Assembly: GCA_028685295.1 (NCBI GenBank)
Contig: JAQUEL010000001.1
Location: 1-64,000 of the forward strand
Reading direction: 5' to 3'
DNA from: a bacterium
GTDB lineage: Bacteria > UBP13 > UBA5359
Length of the DNA: 64,000 bases
In this document: in pieces, positions 54,061 to 63,704 of the stretch
Numbering within the stretch: position 1 is the stretch's first letter
Layout of the letters: the number at the start of each line of letters is the position of its first letter
The notes under the pieces: model-generated
Database searches by the model: none
Seen by the model: the letters and a program-made list of their open reading frames with translations, nothing else
What the model was told of the DNA's origin: nothing
Program-made: the position numbers and the translations under genes

Positions 54061-54128
54061 CCCGGCATGCAGATTTTGAATGCCGGGTTCCGGAGGAGAT
54101 GAGAATGGCGGAGGTTGAAAACCGATAG
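54061..54128 (+). promoter_or_regulatory. rpsB leader: hairpin and 7-codon upstream reading frame
   Basis: CCCGGCAT (54061-54068) pairs perfectly with ATGCCGGG (54080-54087). A GGAGGAG site (54092-54098) then precedes ATG 54105 and a frame of seven codons (MAEVENR) ending in TAG at 54126. rpsB has its own GGAGGTGA and starts 17 bases later. Ribosomal protein leaders often bind their product; whether S2 acts here is not known. Confidence 0.45.
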
Positions 54129-54145
54129 GAAAGGAGGTGACCATA

Positions 54146-54997
54146 ATGGCGGTTGTATCCATGAAACAACTTTTGGAAGCAGGCGTACATTTTGGTCATC
54201 AGACCAGAAGATGGAATCCCAAGATGAAGAAGTATATCTTTGCCGATAGAAATGGGATTTACATCATCGATCTACAGAAAACGGTACGGAAAGTAGATGA
54301 GGCATACAACTTCATCAAAGAGGTGGTGGATGGCGGCGGTATAGCCCTCTTTGTCGGCACTAAGAAGCAGGCACAGGAAACCGTAGCCGAGGAAGCTACC
54401 CGTTGCGGTATGTTCTACATCAACCAGCGTTGGCTGGGCGGTACCCTGACCAATTTCCAGACTATTCAGAAGCGCATCAGACGGTTGAAAGATCTTGAGC
54501 GCATGAAAGAAGACGGATATTTTGAAGTGCTTCCCAAGAAGGAAGTCAGCTCTCTTCAGGACGAAATGGATAAGCTGGAGAGAAACCTGGGCGGTATCAA
54601 AAATATGCCGGGTGTACCATCTGTTCTCTTTATTACCGATACTAAAAAGGAGCATATCGCCGTAACCGAGGCAAGGCGTCTGGATATACCCATTGTGGCT
54701 ATTGTAGATACCAACTGTGATCCTGATGAGGTCGATTACGTTATTCCCGGAAACGACGATGCCATCAGAGCGCTTCGCCTGTTGACTTCCAAGATGGCTG
54801 ATGCCGTGCTGGAAGCCAAGCAGGGTGAACAGACGGAGGAAGAGGCTGCGGAGCCTATTGCGGCTCCAATTGAAGCAGCAGCCGCGGGTGAAGCGGCCGA
54901 AACGGCCCTGGCCGAGGCATTTAAAGCTGCTGCCGGTGAGCCTGAAGTTGAGAAGGAAACCGAAGAAACGACTGAGGAAGCGCCTCAGGCAGTGTGA
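54146..54997 (+). CDS. rpsB: 30S ribosomal protein S2
   Basis: Small-subunit protein of 283 residues. [20 protein letters not shown] and the later [14 protein letters not shown]-like stretch are diagnostic, as is [20 protein letters not shown]. The last 50 residues are an acidic, Ala/Glu-rich tail not found in most S2 proteins. ATG 54146 follows GGAGGTGACC; the frame also opens at GTG 54137 inside the SD. A terminator lies 20 bases after the stop. Confidence 0.97.
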   Translation: MAVVSMKQLLEAGVHFGHQTRRWNPKMKKYIFADRNGIYIIDLQKTVRKVDEAYNFIKEVVDGGGIALFVGTKKQAQETVAEEATRCGMFYINQRWLGGTLTNFQTIQKRIRRLKDLERMKEDGYFEVLPKKEVSSLQDEMDKLERNLGGIKNMPGVPSVLFITDTKKEHIAVTEARRLDIPIVAIVDTNCDPDEVDYVIPGNDDAIRALRLLTSKMADAVLEAKQGEQTEEEAAEPIAAPIEAAAAGEAAETALAEAFKAAAGEPEVEKETEETTEEAPQAV

Positions 54998-55016
54998 AAA
55001 AGTATGCGAGTTAATG

Positions 55017-55049
55017 GAGGCAAGAGGCATACAGCCTCTTGCCTCTTTA
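55017..55049 (+). terminator. Intrinsic terminator after rpsB
   Basis: A 12 bp perfect stem (GAGGCAAGAGGC with GCCTCTTGCCTC) around ATACA, followed by TTTA. Confidence 0.8.
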
Positions 55050-55050
55050 C

Positions 55051-55336
55051 TTGCTTTAGAGGGAGCCAGGGGCCGGCAGTGAAAAGTGCAGCCGGTTATT
55101 AGCAAACCAGCTAAAAAACCTATAGGCCTGCCGTGGGGATGAAAGCGTCACATGGGATCAAGGGCCTTGCAATTAGCATTGGCTCAAATAGTTTTCAGTA
55201 TCGTTGGGCGAACGGGAATTAACACTTGTGGAGATATAAGCAGTCGATAGACACTCAGCCCAAGGATCCTTCCGGGGTTTGCTCCGAGGAGCGTCAACCG
55301 GGCTTAGTTTTAAAAGTTGATTAGAGGGAGGAAAGA
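55051..55336 (+). other. Non-coding structured region between rpsB and tsf
   Basis: 286 bases without a convincing reading frame. Several possible stems: CCGGC/GCCGG near 55073-55097, AGGCC/GGCCT around 55123-55166, and in the last 70 bases AGCCC/GGGCT enclosing CCGG/CCGG and GCTC/GAGC, followed by TAGTTTT. It must hold the tsf promoter or leader, but I see no clear -35/-10 pair. It may encode a small structured RNA or a tsf leader. No known riboswitch signature (T-box, cobalamin box, SRP or RNase P core) is recognised. Confidence 0.35.
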
Positions 55337-55942
55337 ATGGATATTTCTGCGGCCAAAGTTAAAGAATTGCGTGAAAAAACCGGTGCCGGTATGATGGATT
55401 GTAAAAAGGCGTTGACCGAGGCTAACGGCGATATGGGCAAGGCTGCCGATATACTTCGGACGAAGGGCCTGGCCTCAGTTGCCAAACGCACCAGTCGTGT
55501 TGCAGCCGAGGGTGTTATTGAGGCCTATATTCATGGTGGCGGCAAATTAGGTGTGCTTGTAGAAGTGAATTGTGAAACTGATTTTGTAGCCAAGACGGAT
55601 GAATTCAAAGCGTTTGCACGGGATATAGCAATGCAAATAGCAGCCACTGATCCTGATTATGTCGGCAGAGATGATGTTCCGGCCGATATTCTCGATCGAG
55701 AGAAGAGCGTTTTAAAAGAGCAGGCGCTTCAAGAAGGCAAGCCGGCGAATATAGTTGACAAGATCATAGAAGGCCGTCTTGATAAATTCTATAGCCGGGT
55801 TTGTCTTCTGGATCAGCCCTTCGTAAAGGATGATTCCCAAACGGTTGGTGATGTCCTTAAGGAAACCATAGCTAAATTAGGCGAAAATATGGTGATTCGT
55901 CGCTTTGTGCGTTATGTCCTTGGTCAGGGAGTGCAAGAGTAG
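55337..55942 (+). CDS. tsf: Elongation factor Ts, short form
   Basis: Guanine nucleotide exchange factor for EF-Tu, 201 residues, the short form lacking much of the dimerisation region present in E. coli (283). The core is clear: [19 protein letters not shown] and [21 protein letters not shown] has GAGGGAGG. It is separated from rpsB by 339 bases and a terminator, so it may have its own promoter. pyrH follows after 42 bases. Confidence 0.96.
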   Translation: MDISAAKVKELREKTGAGMMDCKKALTEANGDMGKAADILRTKGLASVAKRTSRVAAEGVIEAYIHGGGKLGVLVEVNCETDFVAKTDEFKAFARDIAMQIAATDPDYVGRDDVPADILDREKSVLKEQALQEGKPANIVDKIIEGRLDKFYSRVCLLDQPFVKDDSQTVGDVLKETIAKLGENMVIRRFVRYVLGQGVQE

Positions 55943-56710
<768 letters not shown>

Positions 56711-56712
56711 TC

Positions 56713-57270
56713 ATGTTAAAAGATTTGCTCCATGATATGGAAGATAAGGCACGTAAGAGTATTGAGGCAAGCAAACGAGAAATAGCAAGTATTCGTACCG
56801 GGCGGGCAAATCCGGCGCTTCTGGACAGAATACATGTTGAATATTACGGCAATGAAACACCGTTGAACCAGGTAGCTAATATTTCTGTACCGGAACCACG
56901 GTTGCTGGTGATACAGCCCTGGGACAAAAGCATGGTATCCATAATTGAGCGTGCCATTGCTAAGTCGGATCTCGATCTTCCGACATCCAGCGATGGGCAG
57001 GTAATAAGAATAGCGATTCCTCAGTTGACGGAGGAACGGCGTCGCGATCTGGTCAAGGTGGTTGGGCGTAAGATAGAAGAAGGACGGGTGGCTATCCGTA
57101 ATGTGAGACGTGATGTTAATGACCGGCTCAAGCAGATGGAGAAGAATGGTGATATATCCGAAGATGATATGCATAGAGCTCAGGAACAGGCGCAGAAAAT
57201 CACCGATAAAGCCATCGAGGATATAAATGAGGTTGAGAAGAATAAAGAAAAAGAGATAATGGAGGTCTGA
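56713..57270 (+). CDS. frr: Ribosome recycling factor
   Basis: Splits post-termination ribosomes with EF-G, 185 residues, full length. ASIRTGRANPALLDRIHVEYYG and PWDKSMVSIIERAI are typical. ATG 56713 follows GGAGGGAG, which lies at the end of pyrH; the two genes are separated by 2 bases. Confidence 0.97.
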   Translation: MLKDLLHDMEDKARKSIEASKREIASIRTGRANPALLDRIHVEYYGNETPLNQVANISVPEPRLLVIQPWDKSMVSIIERAIAKSDLDLPTSSDGQVIRIAIPQLTEERRRDLVKVVGRKIEEGRVAIRNVRRDVNDRLKQMEKNGDISEDDMHRAQEQAQKITDKAIEDINEVEKNKEKEIMEV

Positions 57271-57301
57271 ACCGCGCTTTCAGCGGCCCGGTAGCTTCAT
57301 T

Positions 57302-57535
57302 ATGCGCGACCTGATTGCTTATACTTATGATAGAGCTCTGGAGATTATTTGCAATGAGGGTATTTGCCTGATGGGAGCGGAAATAACCTGCCCTGCCAGG
57401 CATTTGCCGCGGGGGATGGGACAGCTGAGAGTGATCAGCCAGCATGAAGATGGCGAGAACAGGCTTTTCCTGACCTTGGCTCATGAGGTTGAAACGGGGA
57501 AGGAGGTGGCTGAAGATGGCCTACAAGATTTCTGA
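57302..57535 (+). CDS. Small conserved-type protein between frr and the ferredoxin gene
   Basis: A 77 residue frame, not recognised with certainty. It reads like a real protein: a helix (LIAYTYDRALEIICNEGI), then a beta-rich part (QLRVISQHEDGENRLFLTL). Small proteins of this look occur in the same place in some Clostridia, from memory. No strong SD precedes ATG 57302. Its end overlaps the ferredoxin start by 20 bases and contains that gene's SD. Confidence 0.5.
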   Translation: MRDLIAYTYDRALEIICNEGICLMGAEITCPARHLPRGMGQLRVISQHEDGENRLFLTLAHEVETGKEVAEDGLQDF

Positions 57536-57689
57536 TGAATGCGTTCAATGCGGCACTTGTGTGGATACTTGCCCGGTGGGTGCCATCAAAGAGGAAAACG
57601 AAAATTTTCTTTTTATTGATCAGAACGGATGTACGAAATGCGGAACTTGCGTTAATGAATGTCCAATAGGAGCTATCAACGAAGAATAA
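57516..57689 (+). CDS. 2[4Fe-4S] ferredoxin
   Basis: Clostridial-type ferredoxin of 57 residues with two cluster motifs: CVQCGTCVDTCPVGAI and CTKCGTCVNECPIGAI. It is a low-potential electron carrier, in line with a partly anaerobic metabolism and possibly with electron supply to IspG downstream. ATG 57516 follows AAGGAGGTGG; the frame extends to 57483 but the SD would then be internal. A terminator follows at once. Confidence 0.93.
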   Translation: MAYKISDECVQCGTCVDTCPVGAIKEENENFLFIDQNGCTKCGTCVNECPIGAINEE

Positions 57690-57728
57690 GATAAATCCCC
57701 TCCTTGGAGGGGCTTTATCTTATTCTTT
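57688..57728. terminator. Terminator after the ferredoxin gene
   Basis: AAGATAAA pairs with TTTATCTT and CCCC with GGGG around a tight loop, followed by ATTCTTT. The long AT flank makes it look bidirectional. Confidence 0.85.
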
Positions 57729-57752
57729 AAAAATTATGACGGAGATGGTGAG

Positions 57753-58544
57753 TTGAGTATAGTAGGAAAGCTATTATCATTATTCAAGCATAAAAGCGCA
57801 AGTAGTCCGGAATTGGATAATTCTATGGGCTCTCTTGACCAGAGTTCACTGCCGGCACATGTGGCCGTTATAATGGATGGCAATGGAAGATGGGCTTGCA
57901 AGCGCGGTATGCCCAGATCGGCCGGACATGCGGCTGGGGCTGAAACCGTAAGAGAGATAATTAAGGCCTGTAAAGATATCGGTATAAAGTATCTTACGCT
58001 TTATTCATTTTCAACTGAGAACTGGAAGCGTCCCACTGAAGAAGTGAGTATTCTTATGGAATTGTTCGAGCGTTATATGAAGGCTGAATTGGCTGAGATG
58101 AAGGCTAAAGGTGTGCGTGTAAGGGTAATTGGAGATATGGATAGGCTATCCGCATCGCTAGCTGAAGTTTTCAGAGCTTCTATGGAGGCAACAGCCGATA
58201 ACGACTCTCTTATATTGAATCTAGCCGTCAGTTATTCCGGCAGAGATGAGCTTCGTCGGGCGATGGGTGCCCTGGCCGGCGATATTCTTGACGGACGTCT
58301 CAAGGTTGAGGAACTGACCGAGGCATTTATAAGCGATAGGCTTGATACGGCAGGGCAGCCGGACCCTGATTTGCTTATACGAACAGGAGGCGATTTCAGG
58401 GTAAGCAACTTTTTGCTCTGGCAGATAGCTTATACAGAGATAGCGGTCGTTGATGTCCTGTGGCCGGATTTTACCAGAGAGCATCTGGTTAAGGCTATAA
58501 GGGATTATCAGCAACGCGAGCGGCGATTTGGAGAGGTGAAATGA
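57753..58544 (+). CDS. uppS: Isoprenyl transferase (undecaprenyl diphosphate synthase)
   Basis: cis-Prenyltransferase making the undecaprenyl carrier for cell-wall synthesis, 263 residues. Key motifs are VIMDGNGRWACKRG, YSFSTENWKRP, and DLLIRTGGDFRVSNFLLWQ. An extra N-terminal stretch of about 30 residues precedes the domain. The start is TTG after GGAGATGGTGAG. It overlaps dxr by 4 bases; the cdsA gene usually found between them is absent. Confidence 0.95.
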   Translation: MSIVGKLLSLFKHKSASSPELDNSMGSLDQSSLPAHVAVIMDGNGRWACKRGMPRSAGHAAGAETVREIIKACKDIGIKYLTLYSFSTENWKRPTEEVSILMELFERYMKAELAEMKAKGVRVRVIGDMDRLSASLAEVFRASMEATADNDSLILNLAVSYSGRDELRRAMGALAGDILDGRLKVEELTEAFISDRLDTAGQPDPDLLIRTGGDFRVSNFLLWQIAYTEIAVVDVLWPDFTREHLVKAIRDYQQRERRFGEVK

Positions 58545-59707
58545 TTCCTGATCGAAGGAAAGGAATAGCGGTTTTGGGGTCCACCGGTGTCATCGGCAGT
58601 CTGACACTGGCAATTATTGCCGCTCATGCCGACAAGTATCGTCTTGTCACCATGGCTGCCGGTAGGAATGTCGAAAAAGCGCTGGAGCAGGCTCGAGAGT
58701 TTCAACCGGATTATATCTGCATGTATGATTCAGCGGCTGCTCATGAACTGGAAGCAAGGCTGGATGGATGTAAAGTGGGATGTGGTCGGGAAGGTCTGGC
58801 AGAAGCAGCTGTGTATCCATCCGTTGACATTGTTATGATGGCCGTCAGTGGGGCTGTAGGTCTGATGCCGACTCTGGCAGCCATACGTTCAGGCAAGGAT
58901 ATTGCTTTGGCAAATAAGGAGACTTTAGTTCTGGGCGGTAGTGTGGTTATGCCGGAGGTATCGCGACACGGGGTGAAATTGCTGCCTGTTGATAGTGAGC
59001 ATAGCGCCATTTTTCAGGCTTCCCGGGCAGAGCGAAAGAGCGATTTGGAAAGAATAATTTTGACAGCATCTGGAGGTCCGTTTGTGCATATGACAATAGA
59101 TGAGATGGCAGGAATAACGCCTGAAAGAGCTCTTTGTCATCCTACGTGGCGCATGGGACCGAAAATTACGATAGATTCCGCTACCATGATGAATAAAGGT
59201 TTGGAGATAATAGAAGCCATGTGGCTTTTCAATATGCCGCTGGATAAAATAGAGGTTGTGGTACATCCCCAGAGCATTGTTCATTCTATGGTCGGTTTTA
59301 TTGACGGCTCTGTGCTGGCACAATTGGGACCGGCCGATATGAAGATACCGATAAGTTATGCTTTAGGATATCCCGATCGGCTTGATTATTGTGGAGAACG
59401 TCTGGACCCGGCCGGTATCGGCAGCCTGACATTCGAACATCCGGATGAGAAAAGGTTCCCTTCCCTGCGCCTGGCACGAGAGGCGGCGGCAAAGGGTGGA
59501 ACCGCTCCCGGAGTAATGAATGCTGCCAATGAAGTGGCTGTCGATCTCTTCCTGAAAGGCAAGATTTCCTTTGTCGCTATAGCCGCGGTTACCGAAGCCG
59601 TTTTATCCGCCCACACCGTATGTTCCAACCCCTCTTTAGAGGAGTTATTGAATGCCGATAAATGGGCTCGGGAAGCAGCATTGTGTGCTGTCGGCTGCTT
59701 ACATTGA
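58541..59707 (+). CDS. dxr: 1-deoxy-D-xylulose 5-phosphate reductoisomerase
   Basis: Second step of the MEP isoprenoid pathway, 388 residues. NADPH fingerprint GSTGVIGSLTLAII, ALANKETLVLGG, and the metal and substrate motif LLPVDSEHSAIFQ are present, as is SATMMNKGLEIIEA. The ATG overlaps the uppS stop. Confidence 0.96.
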   Translation: MIPDRRKGIAVLGSTGVIGSLTLAIIAAHADKYRLVTMAAGRNVEKALEQAREFQPDYICMYDSAAAHELEARLDGCKVGCGREGLAEAAVYPSVDIVMMAVSGAVGLMPTLAAIRSGKDIALANKETLVLGGSVVMPEVSRHGVKLLPVDSEHSAIFQASRAERKSDLERIILTASGGPFVHMTIDEMAGITPERALCHPTWRMGPKITIDSATMMNKGLEIIEAMWLFNMPLDKIEVVVHPQSIVHSMVGFIDGSVLAQLGPADMKIPISYALGYPDRLDYCGERLDPAGIGSLTFEHPDEKRFPSLRLAREAAAKGGTAPGVMNAANEVAVDLFLKGKISFVAIAAVTEAVLSAHTVCSNPSLEELLNADKWAREAALCAVGCLH

Positions 59708-59710
59708 TGT

Positions 59711-59739
59711 TTGTAAATTGTGGCCTTTAGCATTATAAT
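59711..59739 (+). promoter_or_regulatory. Promoter of rseP-ispG-proS
   Basis: TTGTAA at 59711-59716, a 17 bp spacer and TATAAT at 59734-59739, about 100 bases before rseP. Confidence 0.6.
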
Positions 59740-59842
59740 TGGGAATAATTAAATATCCGGTGCCTATAGCTCCGGATAGTGCCCCGGTTGCCGGCTCGGG
59801 CTGCTATATTCTGATTTCTGATTTCTGAACAGGGGAACTGTT

Positions 59843-60895
59843 ATGCTTGTTACACTTATCTCTTTTATCATCGTCATTGGCGTGCTCACTCTGGTACATG
59901 AGTTCGGACACTTTATTACCGCCAGGCGCTCCGGTATAGTGGTGGATGAATTTGCTCTGGGAATGGGACCGATGCTTTTCAATCGGACTGTTGGTGAAAC
60001 CAGGTATCAGGTAAATCTCTTCCCCATAGGAGGATATGTAAAGATCGCCGGTATGGATGGAGAAGAAGAAGACAGGGCAAACGGTTTTAATTCCAAGCCG
60101 TTATCCAGGCGTATGATGGTTATTATAGCGGGCTCCGTCATGAATCTCTTTCTTGCCGCCTTGGTATTTATTATTCTTGGTATGGTCGGCGGTCGTCCTG
60201 TCGGTGTTCTTTCTGTAGTCGATCGAGTGATTGCCGCCTCACCTGCAGATCGGGCTCAGATCATGCGAGGAGATAAGATTCTGGGCGTGGACGGCAAACG
60301 CTTTGATACTACTGCTCAGATAACACGCTACATATCCGCTCGACCGGGGAAAACGGTTGTTTTACTTATCGAGCGAAATAAGGTTGAGCATCAGGTAGAG
60401 TTAAAGACAGAAGTTTATAGCGGATCTGTTCAAGAGGGAGAAAAGATAGTCAAGAAGGATATCGGGCGCATAGGCGTAGTATTCAAAGTCCTTATGCGGC
60501 CGATGGGCTTTAGAGAATCTCTATCCGTGGGTGTATTACAAACTTACGAACTCACGAGGGATGTCATAAAATCGCTTTACTGGTTGATGACTTTCAAAGT
60601 GCCGGTTGATGCCGTTTCCGGACCCGTGGGCATTGCCAGAGTAGTGGGCGATGCTGCCAGAACCGGTGGAATAACGGGCCTGCTTTTCTGGCTGGCGGCA
60701 TTAAGTGCCAACGTGGGCGTTTTCAATCTTCTGCCTTTGCCGGCACTTGACGGCGGCCGTTTGGCTTTTCTGATATTAGAGGCGTTCCGCGGCGGAAAAA
60801 AGATAGACCCCAAGAAAGAGGGACTCGTGCATCTGATCGGATTGGTTCTTTTGCTGGCCCTGATAGCCGCCATAACCCTCAGGGAGATATTCTAA
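59843..60895 (+). CDS. rseP: Site-2 protease RseP (zinc metalloprotease)
   Basis: Intramembrane metalloprotease of 350 residues that cuts anti-sigma factors and signal-peptide remnants. Zinc motif HEFGH at 19-23 in the first helix, one PDZ domain (about 120-190), and the second metal motif NLLPLPALDGGRL in a late helix. Its substrate in this organism is unknown. The ispG ATG directly follows its stop. Confidence 0.95.
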   Translation: MLVTLISFIIVIGVLTLVHEFGHFITARRSGIVVDEFALGMGPMLFNRTVGETRYQVNLFPIGGYVKIAGMDGEEEDRANGFNSKPLSRRMMVIIAGSVMNLFLAALVFIILGMVGGRPVGVLSVVDRVIAASPADRAQIMRGDKILGVDGKRFDTTAQITRYISARPGKTVVLLIERNKVEHQVELKTEVYSGSVQEGEKIVKKDIGRIGVVFKVLMRPMGFRESLSVGVLQTYELTRDVIKSLYWLMTFKVPVDAVSGPVGIARVVGDAARTGGITGLLFWLAALSANVGVFNLLPLPALDGGRLAFLILEAFRGGKKIDPKKEGLVHLIGLVLLLALIAAITLREIF

Positions 60896-61990
60896 ATGAT
60901 TGTTCGGAGAGATGCCAGACGTATTGCTTTAGGTACGCGTTACATCGGGGGAAATGGGCCTGTAATGGTGCAATCGATGGCCAATACCGATACCAGAAAT
61001 GTAAAAGAGACGGCTGAGCAAATAGCCCGACTCAGAGACCTTGGCTGTGAGGCTATTAGAGTAGCCGTGCCGGATATGGAAGCCGCTCATGCGCTGGGTA
61101 AGATAAAGGCAACTGCCGGTATGCCGTTGATAGCGGATATACATTTCGATTATCGTCTGGCGCTGGAGGCGCTGAAGCAGGGCGTGGATAAACTGCGGCT
61201 TAATCCCGGCAATATCAGTGATGCCGGCAAGGTTAAGGAAATTGCCTGTGAGGCTAAGGCTAGAGGTGTACCTATCAGGGTGGGTGCCAATGCCGGCTCG
61301 CTCTCTCCGGATATCGTGGAGAGATATGGTGGTGCCGTAAGCGAAGCTATAGTCGAAAGTGCCTGGGAGCAGGTCCGTTTGCTGGAGGAGAATGGCTTTG
61401 AAGATATTGTCATATCTTTGAAGGCCTTTGATATAGAGAAGACCGTAGATGCATATGCCAGGATGGCTGAAAGAACGGATTATCCTTTTCATATAGGTAT
61501 AACTGAGGCAGGACGGGCCTGGGCCGGAACGATAAGGTCTTCTATCGGCATAGGCATACTGCTTTATAAAGGGCTGGGCGATACTCTGCGCGTTTCATTG
61601 ACGGCTGAGCCGGAAGAAGAGGTTAAAACAGCCTGGGAGATATTGAAATCTTTAGGCATACGCCAGCGTGGTCCCATAATAATCTCCTGTCCAACCTGTG
61701 GCCGCTGTGAAGTAGATGTTATAGGCATGGCCCAGGAGGTGGAGAATCGCCTTAGCGGTGTCGCGGAACCGATAAAAATAGCCGTTATGGGATGCGTTGT
61801 AAACGGACCTGGTGAAGCCAGGGATGCCGATGTGGGGATAGCTGGCGGGCGTGGACGCGGTATGCTCTTTCGGCATGGGAAGATGCTCAAAGTGCTGCCG
61901 GAGCGTCTTCTGATACCGGCGCTTATGGCAGAAATAGATGATATATTGTTGAATCGGGAAGCGGGAGGAACGAAAAATGCGCATGAGTAA
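60896..61990 (+). CDS. ispG: 4-hydroxy-3-methylbut-2-en-1-yl diphosphate synthase
   Basis: [4Fe-4S] enzyme of the MEP pathway (GcpE), 364 residues. Barrel start GNGPVMVQSMANTDT-like, DKLRLNPGNI and the cluster cysteines in SCPTCGRCEVD and GCVVNGPGEARDAD. It needs a ferredoxin or flavodoxin; the small ferredoxin upstream is a candidate. Its end overlaps proS by 14 bases. Confidence 0.96.
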   Translation: MIVRRDARRIALGTRYIGGNGPVMVQSMANTDTRNVKETAEQIARLRDLGCEAIRVAVPDMEAAHALGKIKATAGMPLIADIHFDYRLALEALKQGVDKLRLNPGNISDAGKVKEIACEAKARGVPIRVGANAGSLSPDIVERYGGAVSEAIVESAWEQVRLLEENGFEDIVISLKAFDIEKTVDAYARMAERTDYPFHIGITEAGRAWAGTIRSSIGIGILLYKGLGDTLRVSLTAEPEEEVKTAWEILKSLGIRQRGPIIISCPTCGRCEVDVIGMAQEVENRLSGVAEPIKIAVMGCVVNGPGEARDADVGIAGGRGRGMLFRHGKMLKVLPERLLIPALMAEIDDILLNREAGGTKNAHE

Positions 61991-63704
61991 TCTCTTTTTG
62001 ACTACTTTAAGGGAGATACCGGCAGAGGCGGAAACATCCGGCCATCGGCTCATGCTCAGGGCAGGAATGATAAGAAAACTGGCGGCAGGTATATACTCCT
62101 TTTTGCCGTTGGGATACAGAACTTTGGAAAAGATCTCTAATATCGTACGTCAGGAGATGAATGCAACAGGAGCGCAGGAGATACTTCTACCGGCTTTGCA
62201 GCCGGCGGAGTTGTGGCAGGAATCCGGACGGTGGTTCAAGGGAGGCAAAGAGGTCATTCGCTTAAAGGACAGGAACGATCGGGATTTTTGTCTGGGGCCT
62301 ACTCATGAAGAGGTTATTACCGATCTGATCCGTCATGAAGTTCGTTCCTATCGGCAACTGCCGCTGATGCTTTATCAGATACAGACAAAGTTTCGTGATG
62401 AATTACGTCCCCGTTCAGGAGTGATAAGATCGCGGGAGTTTATAATGAAGGATTTGTACTCCTTTGACCGTGACCGGGAAGGTTTAGATGAGAGCTATAA
62501 CAAAATGTATACGGCCTATGATGCAGCCTTCAGACGCTGTGGGTTACAAACTCTGGTTGTCGAAGCCGATCCGGGTATGATTGGCGGCACGGATTCGATG
62601 GAATTCATGGCTCCTTCTGATGCCGGAGAAGATATTGTTATTATCTGCAATACCTGTAAATATGCTGCTAATCGAGAGGCAGCCAGGATCAGGACGGCAA
62701 CGGCGGAGAATGGGCCGGAGAAGGAAATGGAAACCGTTCTGACCCCGGAAGTAAGGACCATAAGTCAATTGGCAGACTTTCTGAACCTTCCGGCTGAGCG
62801 TATGGTAAAGACCCTTATCTATCGGAATGGTGAAGGAAGAATGATTGCTGTTCTGATACGGGGAGATAGGGAAGTCAATGAATTTAAGCTGGCAAAGCTG
62901 CTTAATTCCAGCGAATTGATTCTGGCTGAGCCGGAAGAAATAGAAGCACTGACCGGAGCTCCGGTAGGTTTTTCAGGGCCTGTTGGACTTGAGGAGAAAG
63001 CAACTATTGTCGTGGATTCAGATGTTACCGAAATGCGCAACTTCGTTACCGGAGCCAATGAAGCTAATGCTCATTTTATAAACGTTAATATAGGCAGAGA
63101 TTTCTCGCCGGATATAATCGATGATGTGAAACTGGCCAGATCGGGAGACCCCTGTCCTAAATGCAATGGATTTTTGGTAGAAGAGCGGGGGATAGAGATA
63201 GGACATATCTTTAAGCTGGGTACCAGGTATACCGAAGCCATGCACGCCGTTTACCTTGATGAGACCGGAACCGAGCAGACGATTATCATGGGGTGCTACG
63301 GCATAGGTATAAGTCGTCTGGTAGCTGCCATTATTGAGCAGAACCATGATGAGCAAGGCATTGTCTGGCCTGCCTCAGTGGCGCCTTACCACGTTTATAT
63401 CGTGCAGATCTCTCCCGGTGACGAGGGGCAGGCAGAGATGATACGGCAATTATGTGCTACTTTTGACAGTAGCGGCATAGAGTATATCCTCGATGATAGA
63501 GATGAGCGACCGGGTGTTAAATTTAAAGACGCAGATCTTATAGGATTGCCTGTCAGAGCGGTAATCGGGCCCAGATCTCTGGAAAGTAAGCTGGTAGAGA
63601 TAAAGTGTCGTCGAAGTAGCGAGGAAAAGAAGGTCTCACTGGCAGATGCAGCTATGGAGGTCAAGTCCATATTGGGAGGGGACGCTTTTGTTTGTACTAT
63701 CTGA
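61977..63704 (+). CDS. proS: Proline-tRNA ligase, bacterial type with editing domain
   Basis: Class II synthetase of 575 residues. Motif 2 region FRDELRPRSGVIRSREFIMKD-like, the inserted YbaK-type editing domain (about 225-390), motif 3 GCYGIGISRLVAAI, and a C-terminal anticodon domain. ATG 61977 lies six bases after GGGAGG; ATG 61983 is also possible. It overlaps ispG and the following gene. Confidence 0.95.
   Translation: MRMSNLFLTTLREIPAEAETSGHRLMLRAGMIRKLAAGIYSFLPLGYRTLEKISNIVRQEMNATGAQEILLPALQPAELWQESGRWFKGGKEVIRLKDRNDRDFCLGPTHEEVITDLIRHEVRSYRQLPLMLYQIQTKFRDELRPRSGVIRSREFIMKDLYSFDRDREGLDESYNKMYTAYDAAFRRCGLQTLVVEADPGMIGGTDSMEFMAPSDAGEDIVIICNTCKYAANREAARIRTATAENGPEKEMETVLTPEVRTISQLADFLNLPAERMVKTLIYRNGEGRMIAVLIRGDREVNEFKLAKLLNSSELILAEPEEIEALTGAPVGFSGPVGLEEKATIVVDSDVTEMRNFVTGANEANAHFINVNIGRDFSPDIIDDVKLARSGDPCPKCNGFLVEERGIEIGHIFKLGTRYTEAMHAVYLDETGTEQTIIMGCYGIGISRLVAAIIEQNHDEQGIVWPASVAPYHVYIVQISPGDEGQAEMIRQLCATFDSSGIEYILDDRDERPGVKFKDADLIGLPVRAVIGPRSLESKLVEIKCRRSSEEKKVSLADAAMEVKSILGGDAFVCTI

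Noticed and set aside
59806-59828. Short tandem repeat of CTGATTT
   Set aside because: Only about two and a half units, with no sign of function.
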